DNA of 64,000 nt from Phylloscopus collybita (Eukaryota; Chordata; Aves; Passeriformes; Phylloscopidae). Below, one piece after another: positions 1 through 11,238 of this stretch. The notes under the pieces are model-generated. The model had not been told where the DNA came from. It was given only the letters and a program-made list of their open reading frames with translations, and did not search any database. Position numbers and translations under genes: made by a program. Location: contig JAJNNQ010000004.1 of the NCBI GenBank assembly GCA_027886175.1, positions 13,841,501-13,905,500 on the forward strand. The letters run 5' to 3'. How positions within the stretch are numbered: position 1 is the stretch's first letter; the number at the start of each line of letters is the position of its first letter.

Positions 1-852
1 CACATAAAACACTCTTTGATGCAGGTATGAAAAAGGTCTGATCCCTGCTGCTGCAAAAACATGATTTTGGATTGACCCAAGTATAAGCCTTTGAGCTTAT
101 GTTCCTACCACCAACTTGGCTTTTGTTTCCCCACAGTTACAAACATGCAACTCCTACTTGATTTTCTCCCAGATTTCGGCTTGCCCGGCGGGACAGGAGG
201 GTGCTAAGGGCTGGGTGCCCGCCCGGGCGCCCGGCTCCGAGCAGAGCAGCGGCAGATCTGCGGCGGCTGCGAGCGTCAGCGGCTTACACTGCGCTGCAAG
301 AGGTTCGCGGCGGCACTTCGCTCGGCTGACATCACGTATGTGCTCAGCCCCAGCGAAACCCGCCGCCTTCAGCCCTGATTTCATGCGGAAAGCACTTCCC
401 CGGGGCGGGCTGGCGGGCGCCGGGGCCGAGGCTCGCCCCTCGCCGCCGCTCCCGCCCGCCGCCCGGCAGCGCCGCTCCGGCGCCCCCGGGGACGCCTCGG
501 CCGGGGGGAAGCGCCTCCAGCGCCACCCGCACCCCCCGTGCCCCCGCGGGGCACCCCGGGCTCGGCTCCGCGCCCCCTCTCCCGCCGCCCCGGGGGCAGC
601 GCTGTCGGCGGCAACAAAGCCCCCGTCCGCTCCGCTTCCCTCTCCTCACCTCACCCCTGCGCTCCGCTCGGCCGCGGCCGTTCCACGGCAGCCGGGGGTG
701 ATGGAGACGGGGTAAGGACCCAGGTGCCGCCTCTCGGCTGCCGCCCCCCGCCACTCCTCGCCGGTGCAGGCAGCGCTCCGGCAGCTGCCCGGCTCCCGCC
801 GCCCCGCCCTCCGCCCCTGCCCTGCCACCGGGCAGCGGCCGGCAGGAGCGGC

Positions 853-931
853 AGGAGGAGGAGGAGAAGGAGAGGGAAGGAGGGAGCGAGGGAAGTAAGG
901 AGGGAGGAGAGGGGAGAGGAGGGGAGGGGGC
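853..931 (+). repeat. Polypurine (GGA/GAA-rich) tract in CpG island
   Basis: About 80 bases that are purine on the plus strand apart from a few interruptions (c at 887, t at 896). The tract is made of GGA, GAGG and GGGA units and leads into a GC box (GGGGGCGG). Such tracts at promoters can form triplex (H-DNA) or bind SP/KLF and MAZ-type factors. That role is inferred from composition only. Confidence 0.75.
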
Positions 932-949
932 GGCTCCGCCCGGCCCTGC

Positions 950-982
950 TGCGTCACAATGTGGGGGGCGCTGCCACGTGAC
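950..982. promoter_or_regulatory. CRE-like site plus CACGTG E-box
   Basis: TGCGTCAC at 950-957 resembles a CRE/ATF half-site element. CACGTG at 975-980 sits in the context GGTCACGTGGC on the minus strand, one base away from the palindromic TFEB/USF-type GTCACGTGAC element. Both lie in the core of the CpG island next to the purine tract, where a core promoter would be expected. Seen by motif only; occupancy is unknown. Confidence 0.5.
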
Positions 983-1299
983 CGGCGGCGCGGGGCGGGG
1001 GCGCGGGCGCGGGCTGCGCGGGACCCCGCGCCGAGGCGGGAGCGGCGGCGGTGCCGCCCGTGCCCGGAGCTGCCGCCCGCCGCCCCCCCCGCAGCGCCGG
1101 CTCTGCGCGCCCCGCGGGTCCTGCGTGCGTGGGGAGCGATTGCCCGCGGCGTCTGAAAACCCTGCTCCGGCGGCTCCAGTGCGAAGCGCGTGGCTCCCCG
1201 CTGCGCTAAAAAAAATAATGGAAATGCAGAGCTCGAACCTGAAAATGCCGAGTTCAATCCGCTCACATCTGTTTAAAATAAAACTCGGTGGGTTTGGGG

Positions 1300-4200
1300 G
1301 CAGGTTTTTTAAAATTTATTTTATTTTGGTCTGCTGTAAAACCTGGAAAGCCTCGCTGCCTCCCTCTGGTTCTTAGGTTCACGAGGACAGAGGCTGTGGC
1401 ATCCTTGTACATATTCCCATCGAGCTGGTCCCACCTGCCTTGGCAAGAAACCTACGTTTTCTCCCACTGTGCTGCTAAGGGTGGCTCTGCACCCCGCGGC
1501 TGCAGGTGCTCGATGACCCGGGCAGAAACTCGCCGGCTGCCCCTCAGACACCGCGGGAGTGCACCAAGAGAGGAGTCCTCCGCGCAGGTTAGCCGGAGTA
1601 ACGCCCTGCCACCCAGACATCTGATGGCAGCAGGAGGAGAGCAGAAAAGTGAACCTTTGGCTGGGCTTTCCTCTTTGCGATTTAGCCTGTTTTGTTTCCC
1701 CCTTACTTTTCATAGGCACATTTTCCATCCTGACTCTTAAATTGTATCCCTTTATATACCTTTCCACCTTCGACTGCTTTTGTGTGCTTTTACCTCTCAA
1801 ACACAGAACATCTCCAGTCTCACTTATTCTGATAAGTGAGGACTGCAAAAGCTCAAGAGATGCATATAGGAAATTTAAGTGAATTTATGCTAGTTTGGCA
1901 TTTTGGAAAACTACTGCCCACAGAACACGCAGCACACTCAGCACTACCACAAGCATGCCCACATCAGTTAGCATGTAGCACTGCTCTGGATGAGTGGCTC
2001 TGGAAATGTGGAAAGCACTTTAGTCTCCAGCTAAGTATGTCTCAGTTCTTCCTGTAGGAATTTCTAGTGAAAGTGCTTAAACTCCCCTACTCCCCCAATT
2101 TTAATTCTGCTTAATCCTGAGACATAGTCACCAAACAGTAACAACCTTGAGAAGCTTGTCATCTGAACCCAGCAACTAGGACATGAAAGGAAATACAGTC
2201 CTCCATGATACGTTACTCGAGCTGTCTAGGAGCTGCAGTATCATGCATTTTCAGCTTATTTAATATACTTGCCCAGAAGTGAAAAGCTGTTATATTTCTT
2301 TCTTTTTAAATTACATTTTTAAGATGTGTAGAAAACAAACTTGAATATGAATTATAGTGATGAATTCTAATGTTTATGTGCAAGGCCAACTATGTGGTGC
2401 AATACTATCTTAACCACCTATGCATATTGAACAAGGAGAAAGGAGTGCTTTGGACAGGTCTTCTGCTTTTATGTCATTCACTTTTAGGAAAAGGATATTT
2501 GGATACTGCACATTTCACACTTGTACATATATGGAGATAGTAACCATTTGGGGTATTTGTAATGCACTTGATTAGGTGGTTTTATCCTGGAATGTTGGTC
2601 AGCTGTGTGTGATTAAATGGTTTGAAAGGAATGCAGGTCAGCTCCAGAATACAATGTCGTTTAGAAGTATGGCCTGCCTGACAGTGTTGATGAAAAAACA
2701 AAACAAAACAAAAATCATATTTTAATTTAGGGTCTATAAAAACCATTCATATGTTAATACAATTTGTAAGAAAAAAGCTTGCCAAGAGTTTTTGTATGTG
2801 TTATATGTAATAGTATCTCAATTAGTACTGATAACCCTGTTTATGTATGTATTTCTGAAATCATTGGTGAAAATATTGTTTAAACAAAAAATGCTGATTA
2901 GGCTGTATGTAAAAAACCCTTAAATTACGATATACAACTTCAGTTCTTGTAAGAACTTCAGGATGGATTTTTACTGCCAGTTACATGGTCCCATCATTAA
3001 TTTTTGTCTAAAATAAAATCACAGAATGTTAGCTCTCTTCTTGCTGTGCATGAAGATACAAACATTTGCTGAAATACTAAAAAGCTTGTTATTGATAACC
3101 CTATTCCCAATGGAGTAAAGTGATTCAAAAATGTGTTGCCCGTTGTTTTTTCTAGTATGTCTCTCCAGGATCATTCACTAGCTTGTTGAACCTTGGCATT
3201 CCTACATGGTGAAGCCAACGCCAGTATTTCTGTCAACTGCAGAGTACGGCTGGATGCACGTGAGAACAGACTTATCTCTGGCCCACATCAAGGGCCCATG
3301 GCAATCAGCAGCAATCACAGCATCCATCAGTGATCACATTCATTGACTTCAATAAACACAAGACAAAACCCTCCATTACTTTCGAAATTCTTATAGGAGA
3401 TGAGTTCGAGACATTTAAAAGTGTGGTGCTTGATGACACTGCTCATGAAGACATGACCACATCATACTTAAGGCACAAAGCCCATGGAGACATTTTCTGC
3501 AGGAGATTTTCTATTCCTATGCAGGACTAATGCTGATGCCTCTATACTTATTTGTGGATATGTGCAGCAGTCTTGTGAAGCAACAGGTAGACAGGAACAG
3601 AAAAGAGGCAGCAGAAGCCTGGAAGAGATGAGCCCAGCAACATCCAAGTACATTGCCATTTTCTTCCAGAGCATTAAGGATGGGAATCAGTGTTGTACAG
3701 TAACCCTTAACAGTTGGTAACTTTAGGGACTTTATGTAATTAATTCATACAGGCAGCCTCTGAACTTCCTGATGGTGACCTAGGATTGCTGATAATAATA
3801 TCATTATCATGATATAGTATCTCCTCCAAGGAACATCACCAACAATATCATATTAAGCAAAACCTAGCAATTACAATGTAAGGGTATCTCCTGAAATAAC
3901 AAAGAACAAGCTTCAGTTTGGTCAAATGATGAACCATGATGACTCACAGTTATTTAAGGCAGTCATCGGGGCTTAGATGTTCTCTTAAAAAAGAAAAAAA
4001 TATTAAAAACACATTTCATTTTAAGAATCAGTAAGAGCAACTACCATTTTTAGAGCATGACAGAATTCAGGTACTAATTTCAAAAGAGCGAGTCCAAACT
4101 AGGTGAATTTTTCCTGTCTTCATCTTCAGATTCTGAGTGGAGGTAAGCAGGACACAGATCAAGTCAACCATGCACCTAACTTTCGAAAAGCATCATTCCT

Positions 4201-7200
4201 TATTTTTCCCACCTTCAGTCTACCCTGCAATAAATACGTAAAGTATTCTCCTCAGTCTGGAAAAAAGATATTTTAATTCTTAGACGCACATAAGAATATA
4301 GCAAATAATGGTACAAGCACAATTCTGTTAGGTTGCAAAAATGATGACAATATTGCATAGACTGCTAGAAGTGATGAGTTACTGTTTCACCTTGATTATG
4401 ACAAATGGTACCACACAATGCTGACAAGTAAGTTGACCATCTTAGCTTCGTGGAACTGCTACATCTGAAGGAAAATTAAGACTACATAGCTGGGACTGCA
4501 ATAAAACAATTGTTTTTCTGCTGTGTTTTTGCATTGTTTGCAGTGCTGGTAATGTCTGAACCTGATCTGTTAGCCCACAGTGGGCCAATCTGACGTCAGC
4601 AGAATTCAAAAAGCAGGAGTTTGCCTTGAAAAGAATGCAGATCAGTTCCTCATCCATAAGAAGAGAGAGGCTTATAAGAACACAATGATTAGTTCATAAC
4701 CATCTTCCAGTGTGTATAGCTTTGTTTCTGGGATTGGGCAGAAAGTACTTTCTGCAATCTTAAGAGGCCCATTTAGTTGGCAGTATTTTGGGTGGAGAGG
4801 AGACTCAAGCCTGGGCTTTATTAAATGCTTATTTATTTGATCTATTCTGCTGGATAAATCACACAGAGAATTTCACAATGTGACATCCAAGGTCCTGCTC
4901 ACACATTTGGCGCAGTTGTGCAGAAGAACTGAACATAGTATGTATGGTTGGAAAGCTAGTACATGGCATTACTGCATCAAAAGGTCAGGGACAATTACCA
5001 TAATCAGCTACTCTGATTTCTGGCATAAAGCCCCACAATTCCTGGTTGAACTAGAGAATGGTTTTTAGAAAGTGATCTAATCTTGATTACTGCACTCCTA
5101 GCAACTATTGTTGCAATAGATCATTAGCTTCACTGTTAAATTATGTATGCTTTGTCCATCTTGTCATTCAGCTTGTGTGAGTTGTGAGATTCTGACTTTG
5201 CCCAATGTAAATAGGAAGCTATCCATTCTCATAGGTTTTCTTACCATCTATGTATTTACAACATATTTTCAAACCCCCTTCCAAAAGTTTTTTGGATAGA
5301 TTATAAAGGATTTCTTAAAACTTCACTGATATTTTGACAGTAACACAAGCCCATGACTTTGAATTTGTGAATATTTGACATCACAGATTTTCATTCTGAA
5401 AATTAATTTTGTCAAATTGGAAAGCTTCTAAGTGTGATCCTCACAACTATTACCGATCATAATAAATCTTTCTCTCTTTTTTTCCTATCCATTATTCCTC
5501 TGCATTATATACCAAGACCACCTTTGAATATGGCCACATTAGCAAGTTGCCACAAGGCAAGACAGAATCTGAAGCAATGGATTACATGTCTGCTCCATAA
5601 CTGTCCTGGTGTAGCTCCTTCTCCCTCCCATGCTGAAGCCAGATCAGTGGCTAGGGGAATGCTCCTGTTTAAGCGGCAAGTGAATTTGCACTCTTCAGAG
5701 GATGAGAGCATGCACAGAAGCAGATCCCACAAAACAGCTGAACTTGACTGGTTTTTGCATTATCTTACAGCATTAGAGCTTTGTAGGATTACTTGGCTAC
5801 TGTTTTATACTGGTACTACATGTGGCTGTCCAGAGTTACACTTCACTTTTCTCCCATCCTGTATGACATGCATTTTCTGATGTGATCTCAGTAGGCAAGA
5901 AAAACAAGGAAGAAGATTTGGGTTTTTAATGTGATTAGAATATAAAGATGTTGTATGGTGCCAATTCAGAGATAAGATAAAAAGTCAAAAACCTTGGAGT
6001 TTAGGTTCAATGTCAATTTACACATATCCTTTTCAATTCATTAGGGGTAAGAATGAGTCATTAGAGGAAATCCTGACTGGGGAACACATTAGCTTGGATT
6101 AAGACCAAATATTATGTTTCACTTGAGCCTCAAGCAAAATCTTTACCACCATAAACTTATTGTAAGAGCCAGAAGTGAATTCCGGTCACAGCAACCCTGT
6201 GAATTAATGAAAAACTTTATAGCTTTAACCAGTACACCACTACTGATTTGACTGTTTTGAAGATGTCCCAATTAATAACATTATTTTGAGAAAGTTTAAG
6301 TCCATGCTTACTGTCAATCCCTTGGCAGAAGACTCTATTTCCTGAATTAGATCAAAGCAACACATTTCAAACAGTCTTTAAGTAATTGCTAAAATAATGA
6401 TTTAAAAAACACTCTTGAGAAAACACTCTGTAAACCAGCTGACTGTAATAAAGGCCTAAAAGGAAGGCAAATTCCCATTAAAAAGTTAGGGCAGGAAAGC
6501 TTCAGCTCTGGGGGTTGACCAGTGTATTGGGGCCTGTTACTTCTCTGCTGCATTGAAGAGTTCTACAGTAACTCTCTGTGGAGGGAACTTGGGGGACACA
6601 GAGAAAAACAAGCACTTAGAGAGGTGGCTGCTTCCTGTTTCTTGTCATACTGAGTCTCAGGCAACACAAGCAGACATGTAGTTGCACACAGACACACACA
6701 TCCATCTGCGTATCTACCTTTATGAAAACAACTCGACACAATGGCAGCTAAAACTAGCCCTGAAATCATTCCTTGGAAAGTTAACACCAGTTCTTTATCC
6801 CCCTTAGTTCACTTAGATCAGCGGGTTTGTTTGCTGGGTTAGCTCAACAAATGAGACTATATAGTGCTCTGCTTTGGTTCTTATAAAAGTAAAGGTGCAA
6901 ACAGTGACCACACTACTCCCATTACGGATCACTCTCATTGTGATGACTTCTTAACCAATCTTTCAGAAGACTTCTGCTACAATCAAAGGCACTATTTTTG
7001 GTAAAAATAGTAACAGAGTTTCAATATATGGAGAGGGATGACAGCAAATAAATGTGGCTTTTACACCGAAGGTTGAGTACAGGCATTTTGTTTGTAAGCA
7101 TCAACAGAAGGCTACAGCCACCTTTAGTAAAGGTGCTGCTTTGTTCTGAAAGAAAGCCAGTTCACCTGTAGCATCTGATCATTGCTGTGATCGTATATTG

Positions 7201-7544
7201 AGAGTTTCCACCTTCTCAGTTGCTGATAAGATGCTTCTGAACATTAATGTTCACATAAGGAATAAAAATTCCCATTCAAGTGACTTACTTGGCAAATCTG
7301 TGTTTACCAGAGCTTATTAAAACCACCTGTCTGCCTGAGCTTCCATCTGTAAGACTGGAAATAGTTCTGTGAACAAAGAAAAATATGGGAGAATTCTTCT
7401 TTCCTTTACCATAATTAACATTTAGGATTAAAGATTTTTTTACATATTATTCTACATTCCTACTGGGAAAGGGGAAAATGTCGTATGAATCCTTAACCTG
7501 ACTGCTTTAAGGTTAAGAAATCAGGTTTCAGGCTGATTTCTGTA
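1300..7544. other. Unique non-coding DNA, no gene seen
   Basis: AT-rich sequence with short scattered open frames and no recognisable protein, RNA gene or full transposon. It holds a short (AAAAC)n run at 2693-2714. If the SNCAIP assignment is right this is intergenic DNA between SNCAIP and the 3' end of ZNF474, and an unseen last ZNF474 exon could lie anywhere in 1.3-39 kb. Confidence 0.6.
2693..2714 (+). repeat. (AAAAC)n simple repeat
   Basis: Short run of A-tracts separated by single C bases. A similar run occurs at 55361-55388. No flanking transposon is recognised. Confidence 0.7.
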
Positions 7545-8070
7545 CAATCACAGAATCATAGAATGGACCGAGTTTGAAGGGACTTCAAAGATCATCTAGT
7601 TTCTTCCATGGGCAGGGACACCTCCCACTAGATCACATTGCCATCCAGCCCAGTCTTGCGCATTTCCAGGGACAGGGCATCCACAGCTGCTTTGAGCAAC
7701 CAGTTGCAGTGTCTCACCACCTTCACAGCAAAGAATTTCTTCCTAATACTTAAACTAAACCTGCTTTCTTTCAATCTGAAACCATTCCCCCTTCTGTCAA
7801 TACGTGCTCTTGGAGTACCTTCCTGTCCATTAGGCTCTCTTCAGGTAAGGGAAGACTGCAGTTAGGTCACCCTGGAGCCTTCTCTCCTTCAGCTGAACAA
7901 ACACAATTCTCTCAGCCTTTCTGTGTGGGAGAGGTACTGCATCCTTCTGATCAACCTGGTGGCTTTGCACTGTACTCTCTCCAACAGGTCAGTGTGCTGG
8001 GGACCCCAGAGCTGGATGCAGCACACCACGGGGGTCTCACCAGAGCAGAGGACAGGGCAGAGCCACAGGA
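7545..8070 (-). mobile_element. CR1 LINE 3' fragment (younger copy)
   Basis: The left end reads ATCACAGAATCATAGAATGG, the inverted 3' tail of avian CR1 (ATTCTRTG repeats). It continues through the familiar CR1 3' segment: GGGCAGGGACACCTCCCACTAG, the 'fail/keep up in rank' region, GAGCCTTCTCTCCTTCAGCTGAACA, and GCTGGGGACCCCAGAGCTGGATGCAG. The 3' end is at the low coordinate, so the element lies on the minus strand, truncated at its 5' end like most CR1 copies. Plus-strand frames at 7638-7865 and 7923-8309 are artefacts of it. The exact 5' truncation point is approximate. Confidence 0.93.
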
Positions 8071-10099
8071 AAACCTGCTTTTCTTACCTTGTGCAGAGAC
8101 AGTTACAAACAAGCTTATTCCAGACAGCATCTTCCTGTGTTCTTTCCACTGCTGGTTTCTTCCACTGTTGTAATTACCTATCTCTTTGTCATCTTTGGTA
8201 TCTAACAGATACCTATTTAAATTATTGGGAACAAAAGAAGAAACAATTTATGTTCTGTTTTTTCTGTACTACTCTGCCGTTGCTACTAAGTAGTATTTGT
8301 CTGCAATGAATCATTAATAAAAGAATTACTATTATAAAAGCATATTAGACTGTGGTGCTCTTTGTAAATACCCTTGACAAGAATATAAGGACTGTGGGTA
8401 AAACAGACCAATACCTAATTAAGAAACAACAAATTGTTCTTCATGAGGAAGAGGGCATATTTTAAAAGCACAAGCTGAATTGAATCCCTCCTAACTCAGA
8501 ATGCCCTCTGAACCTGGAATACCAGTTCTCCCCACATGGTCAATAACACAGAATCAACTTTTCCCTCTCCCAACACTCACACAAGCAATTATGAACCAAC
8601 AATAAGGCAATTTGGTAATTATCATTTGAAGGCATCATTTAGTTGTTCTGATACCAAATACGGTTTCTGCCAAAGAAAACTTCGTTCATTATTCAAATAG
8701 CACTGTATTAAGCATTTGAAAACTCAAAACAGCAGTCATATCCCATGGGATTCACAGTTCGTATTGTCAATCCATCCTCTGCCCCATGAACATTGCTGTG
8801 ATTTACAAAAATAAGACCAGAAAAAAAGTCTAAAAACAATATGGGCCAGATAACAGCTGTTCTGAATTGTCATAATTTTTTCCAATCAAAGAAAAATGAT
8901 GTTGATTTACACCCGTGAAGATTCCAACTCTGATCTTTTATTTTCTCCCTTCCAATATGTCATAAGGAAGATAATGGTAGCCAATGATAACACATCTTGC
9001 ATGGTATTCTCATTCTCTTTGTATTTGTCCTACTAGTAATGTGTACTACACTCGATTTATTTTTCTCTTTTCTCCAGCTGTTTCTGTTTCTCCTCCTCTT
9101 CCTTTTGTGTCTTTTCCCTTGATATATTATTGTTATTTGAAATGGCAAAGGAACAGGTTCCAATTTTTTTTTCTCCAGAAGAAAACAGATTTATTTGAAT
9201 CTCTCTTGGCAACATGTTCCCTGCTCATGGGCCACCATGCAAGTACCAGCCTCTGCACTTTGTGACAACTCCATTGTTCTAGATACTGGTTGTTATTGTG
9301 GTGTGCCTGCATAATGAGAAAAAGTCCAGAATATTTAGCCTCTTGAGATCTTGGAAAATGAAGACGTGAAATTATATAATCTCCTTCTTCTACACTCTTA
9401 GCAATAGGAGAGGATCACCAAGTGATTTGAAACTTATTTACCAGAACAGAATTTCCTAATTTCCAAGGAAGCCTTATCGTAGCATCTAGGTGGATCTTGG
9501 CATCTAGGTCATTCCTTACATGCAATTTGTCCTCCCAGTCCAAGAACTGGAAGCTGGCATGACTGCACTGGGACATGCAAACCTCGTAGATGTTTCCTCC
9601 AGGTTACTATCAGCTGGTATAGTTTAGAAATGCCTTTTGGTCACTTGAAATCGTTTGGGAGCTGGCCTTGGATCAACATGAGGACCAAGATATTCAGCCC
9701 TCCTTCCTCCACACCCCTTTGTGTAATTTACAAACCCAGAATTAACATCTCTGCACAAAAAAATTAGAGTTTAATCCAGAAACCTACTCAGTCAGATGTT
9801 CTATCTGTACTATCAGAATTTGTACAGCAATAGGCTGTCGCACCCCTCACTCCTTGGGGGATTATTCTGGGCCAGGTATGGTACATTGCAGTTACAAAGC
9901 CTGAAGGCTCACAGGGTCGTGGGTCATCCTCCATTGGCCAAAACAGGCTGTCTTCTGGCCAGCCAAAAATCCCAAGGTGTTCTTTTTGCCAGCTATTGCT
10001 TTTTGGATGTCTATTTTAAATAGTGAAGCATGAAAAGGCAAAGTTTTGAACCTGACCTAAGGGTCTGAGGTTAGTTCTTTCACTTAGTGATGACATCAG
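8071..10099. other. Unique non-coding DNA between CR1 and poly-A tract
   Basis: AT-rich sequence with a pyrimidine-rich patch near 9060-9120. No gene, RNA or transposon is recognised. Confidence 0.55.

Positions 10100-10150
<51 letters not shown>
10100..10150 (+). repeat. Uninterrupted A51 tract
   Basis: Fifty-one consecutive adenines, with no interruption, between GACATCAG and GGTAAGCATAAG. It could be a mononucleotide microsatellite or the tail of a retro-inserted RNA. I found no flanking duplication of GGTAAGC nearby and no recognisable transcript body upstream, so the origin is open. Confidence 0.95.
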
Positions 10151-10152
<2 letters not shown>

Positions 10153-10623
10153 TAAGCATAAGTTCAAGCACTGGACATCATGGAGGTAACTGTGACTTAG
10201 CTAAAAAGGATTTGTGAACTTCAAGGATAAAATAGACAAAATAAGAGTAATTGTGATCTGACACTGATGTGTGCCAAAATCCTGCGTCTCCATTTGAAGC
10301 CACACAATTTAAGAAAAGCTGTGGAATTTACAGTCTCAGCACATGTCAAGATTACAGACTGACTTCACAAATTTTTTCCAAACACAGGTTAAAACAGGAA
10401 AGTTTTAAACTGAAAGCAGGAAAGGGAAGGCACAATTAGAAAAATACAAAACATTTAAGGGGATTTTACTGGGTCCAGTGTGAGTGGGTGAGAATTTGAC
10501 TACGGCACATGAGAGGGTTGGGAACACAGCAGATTCAGAGAGAAAATAGGTCAGAGCAGTGTTAACTGCAACAGAAATTCCTTCAAGGAATTTCAGGCCA
10601 TACGGAGTAATTATAAAATGTAT

Positions 10624-11238
10624 TCACAGAATTATAGAATATCCTGAGTTGAAAGGAATCCATAAGGACCATCCAGCTGCTAGGCCTGCACAGGATAACC
10701 CCTAAAATCACACCATGTGCCTGACAGCATTGTCTAGACACTACTTGAACTGTGTCAGGCTGGTGCTGTGACCACTTCCCTGGGGAGCCTCTTCCAGTGC
10801 CCAACCACTCTCTGGGTAAAAAAATCTTTTCCTGATATCCAACCTAAACCTCTCCTGACAGAGCTTCATGCAATTCCCTCAGGTCCTGTCACTTGTTACC
10901 ACAGAGAAGAGATCAGTGCCTGCCTATCTGCGTCCTGTCACGAGGAAACTGCAAAACTGCAGTGAGGTCTCCCCTCAGTCTCCATTTCTCCACACTGAAC
11001 CAAGTGACCAAGTGATCTCAGCCACATGGCTTCCCCTCAAGGCCCTTCACTGTCCTCTGGATACTCTCTAACAGCTCACTGTCTATTTTGTATTATGGCA
11101 CCCAAAACTGCCCCCAGCACTGGAGGTGAGGCCGCCCCAGTGCAGAGCAGAGCAGAGCAGAGCAGGACAATCCCCTCCCTTGCCTGGCTGTGATGCTGTG
11201 CCTGATGCACCCCAGGACATGGAGGATTGTCTTTTTGT
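10624..11238 (-). mobile_element. CR1 LINE 3' fragment (older, different subfamily)
   Basis: The left end, TTCACAGAATTATAGAATATCCTGAGTTG, is the inverted CR1 tail of the 'AATATCCTGAGTTGGAAGGGA' type, different from the copy at 7.5 kb. The element continues through CTGGGGAGCCTCTTCCAGTGCCC and CTCCCCTCAGTCTCC, and ends near GATGCACCCCAGGACATGG. The 3' end lies at the low coordinate, so it is on the minus strand. It is more diverged than the first copy. A short AGAGC tandem (11146-11165) has grown inside it. The open frame at 11076-11390 minus overlaps its end and is not a gene. Confidence 0.9.
11146..11165 (+). repeat. (AGAGC)n pentamer microsatellite in CR1
   Basis: About four copies of the pentamer AGAGC, placed where the CR1 consensus has a single CAGAGCAGAG. 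This is a small expansion seeded by the transposon sequence. Confidence 0.75.

Larger units (their letters stand above)
170..1210 (-). promoter_or_regulatory. SNCAIP: Large CpG island, likely SNCAIP promoter/first exon
   Basis: About 1 kb of very GC-rich, CpG-dense sequence, sharply different from the AT-rich DNA that follows. It holds GC boxes, a CACGTG E-box (975-980), a TGCGTCA CRE-like site (950-956) and a long purine tract, which are typical of a TATA-less housekeeping or neuronal promoter. In human, SNCAIP (synphilin-1) follows ZNF474 in the same orientation. ZNF474 lies on the minus strand to the right, so a minus-strand SNCAIP start here fits synteny. SNCAIP has a non-coding first exon, which would explain why no SNCAIP protein is visible. 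A possible minus-strand donor is GAG|GTGAGG with exon end at 650. The island itself is seen directly; the gene assignment and strand are inference. Open frames across it in all directions are by-products of GC richness. Confidence 0.6.

Noticed and set aside
711..718. Plus-strand donor-like GG|GTAAGG inside the left CpG island
   Set aside because: Could mark a divergent lncRNA first exon, but nothing else supports a plus-strand transcript.
116..1376. Many overlapping long open frames (up to 206 codons) on both strands in the first 1.3 kb
   Set aside because: GC-rich CpG-island DNA has few stop codons. The translations are runs of P, R, A and G with no family likeness, and frames in all directions are open at once.
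3330..3720. Two overlapping plus-strand frames (66 and 78 codons)
   Set aside because: No domain, no splice context, no recognised homology. Length is within chance expectation.
7638..8309. Plus-strand open frames of 75-128 codons
   Set aside because: They lie in or run out of the CR1 fragment, which is on the opposite strand.
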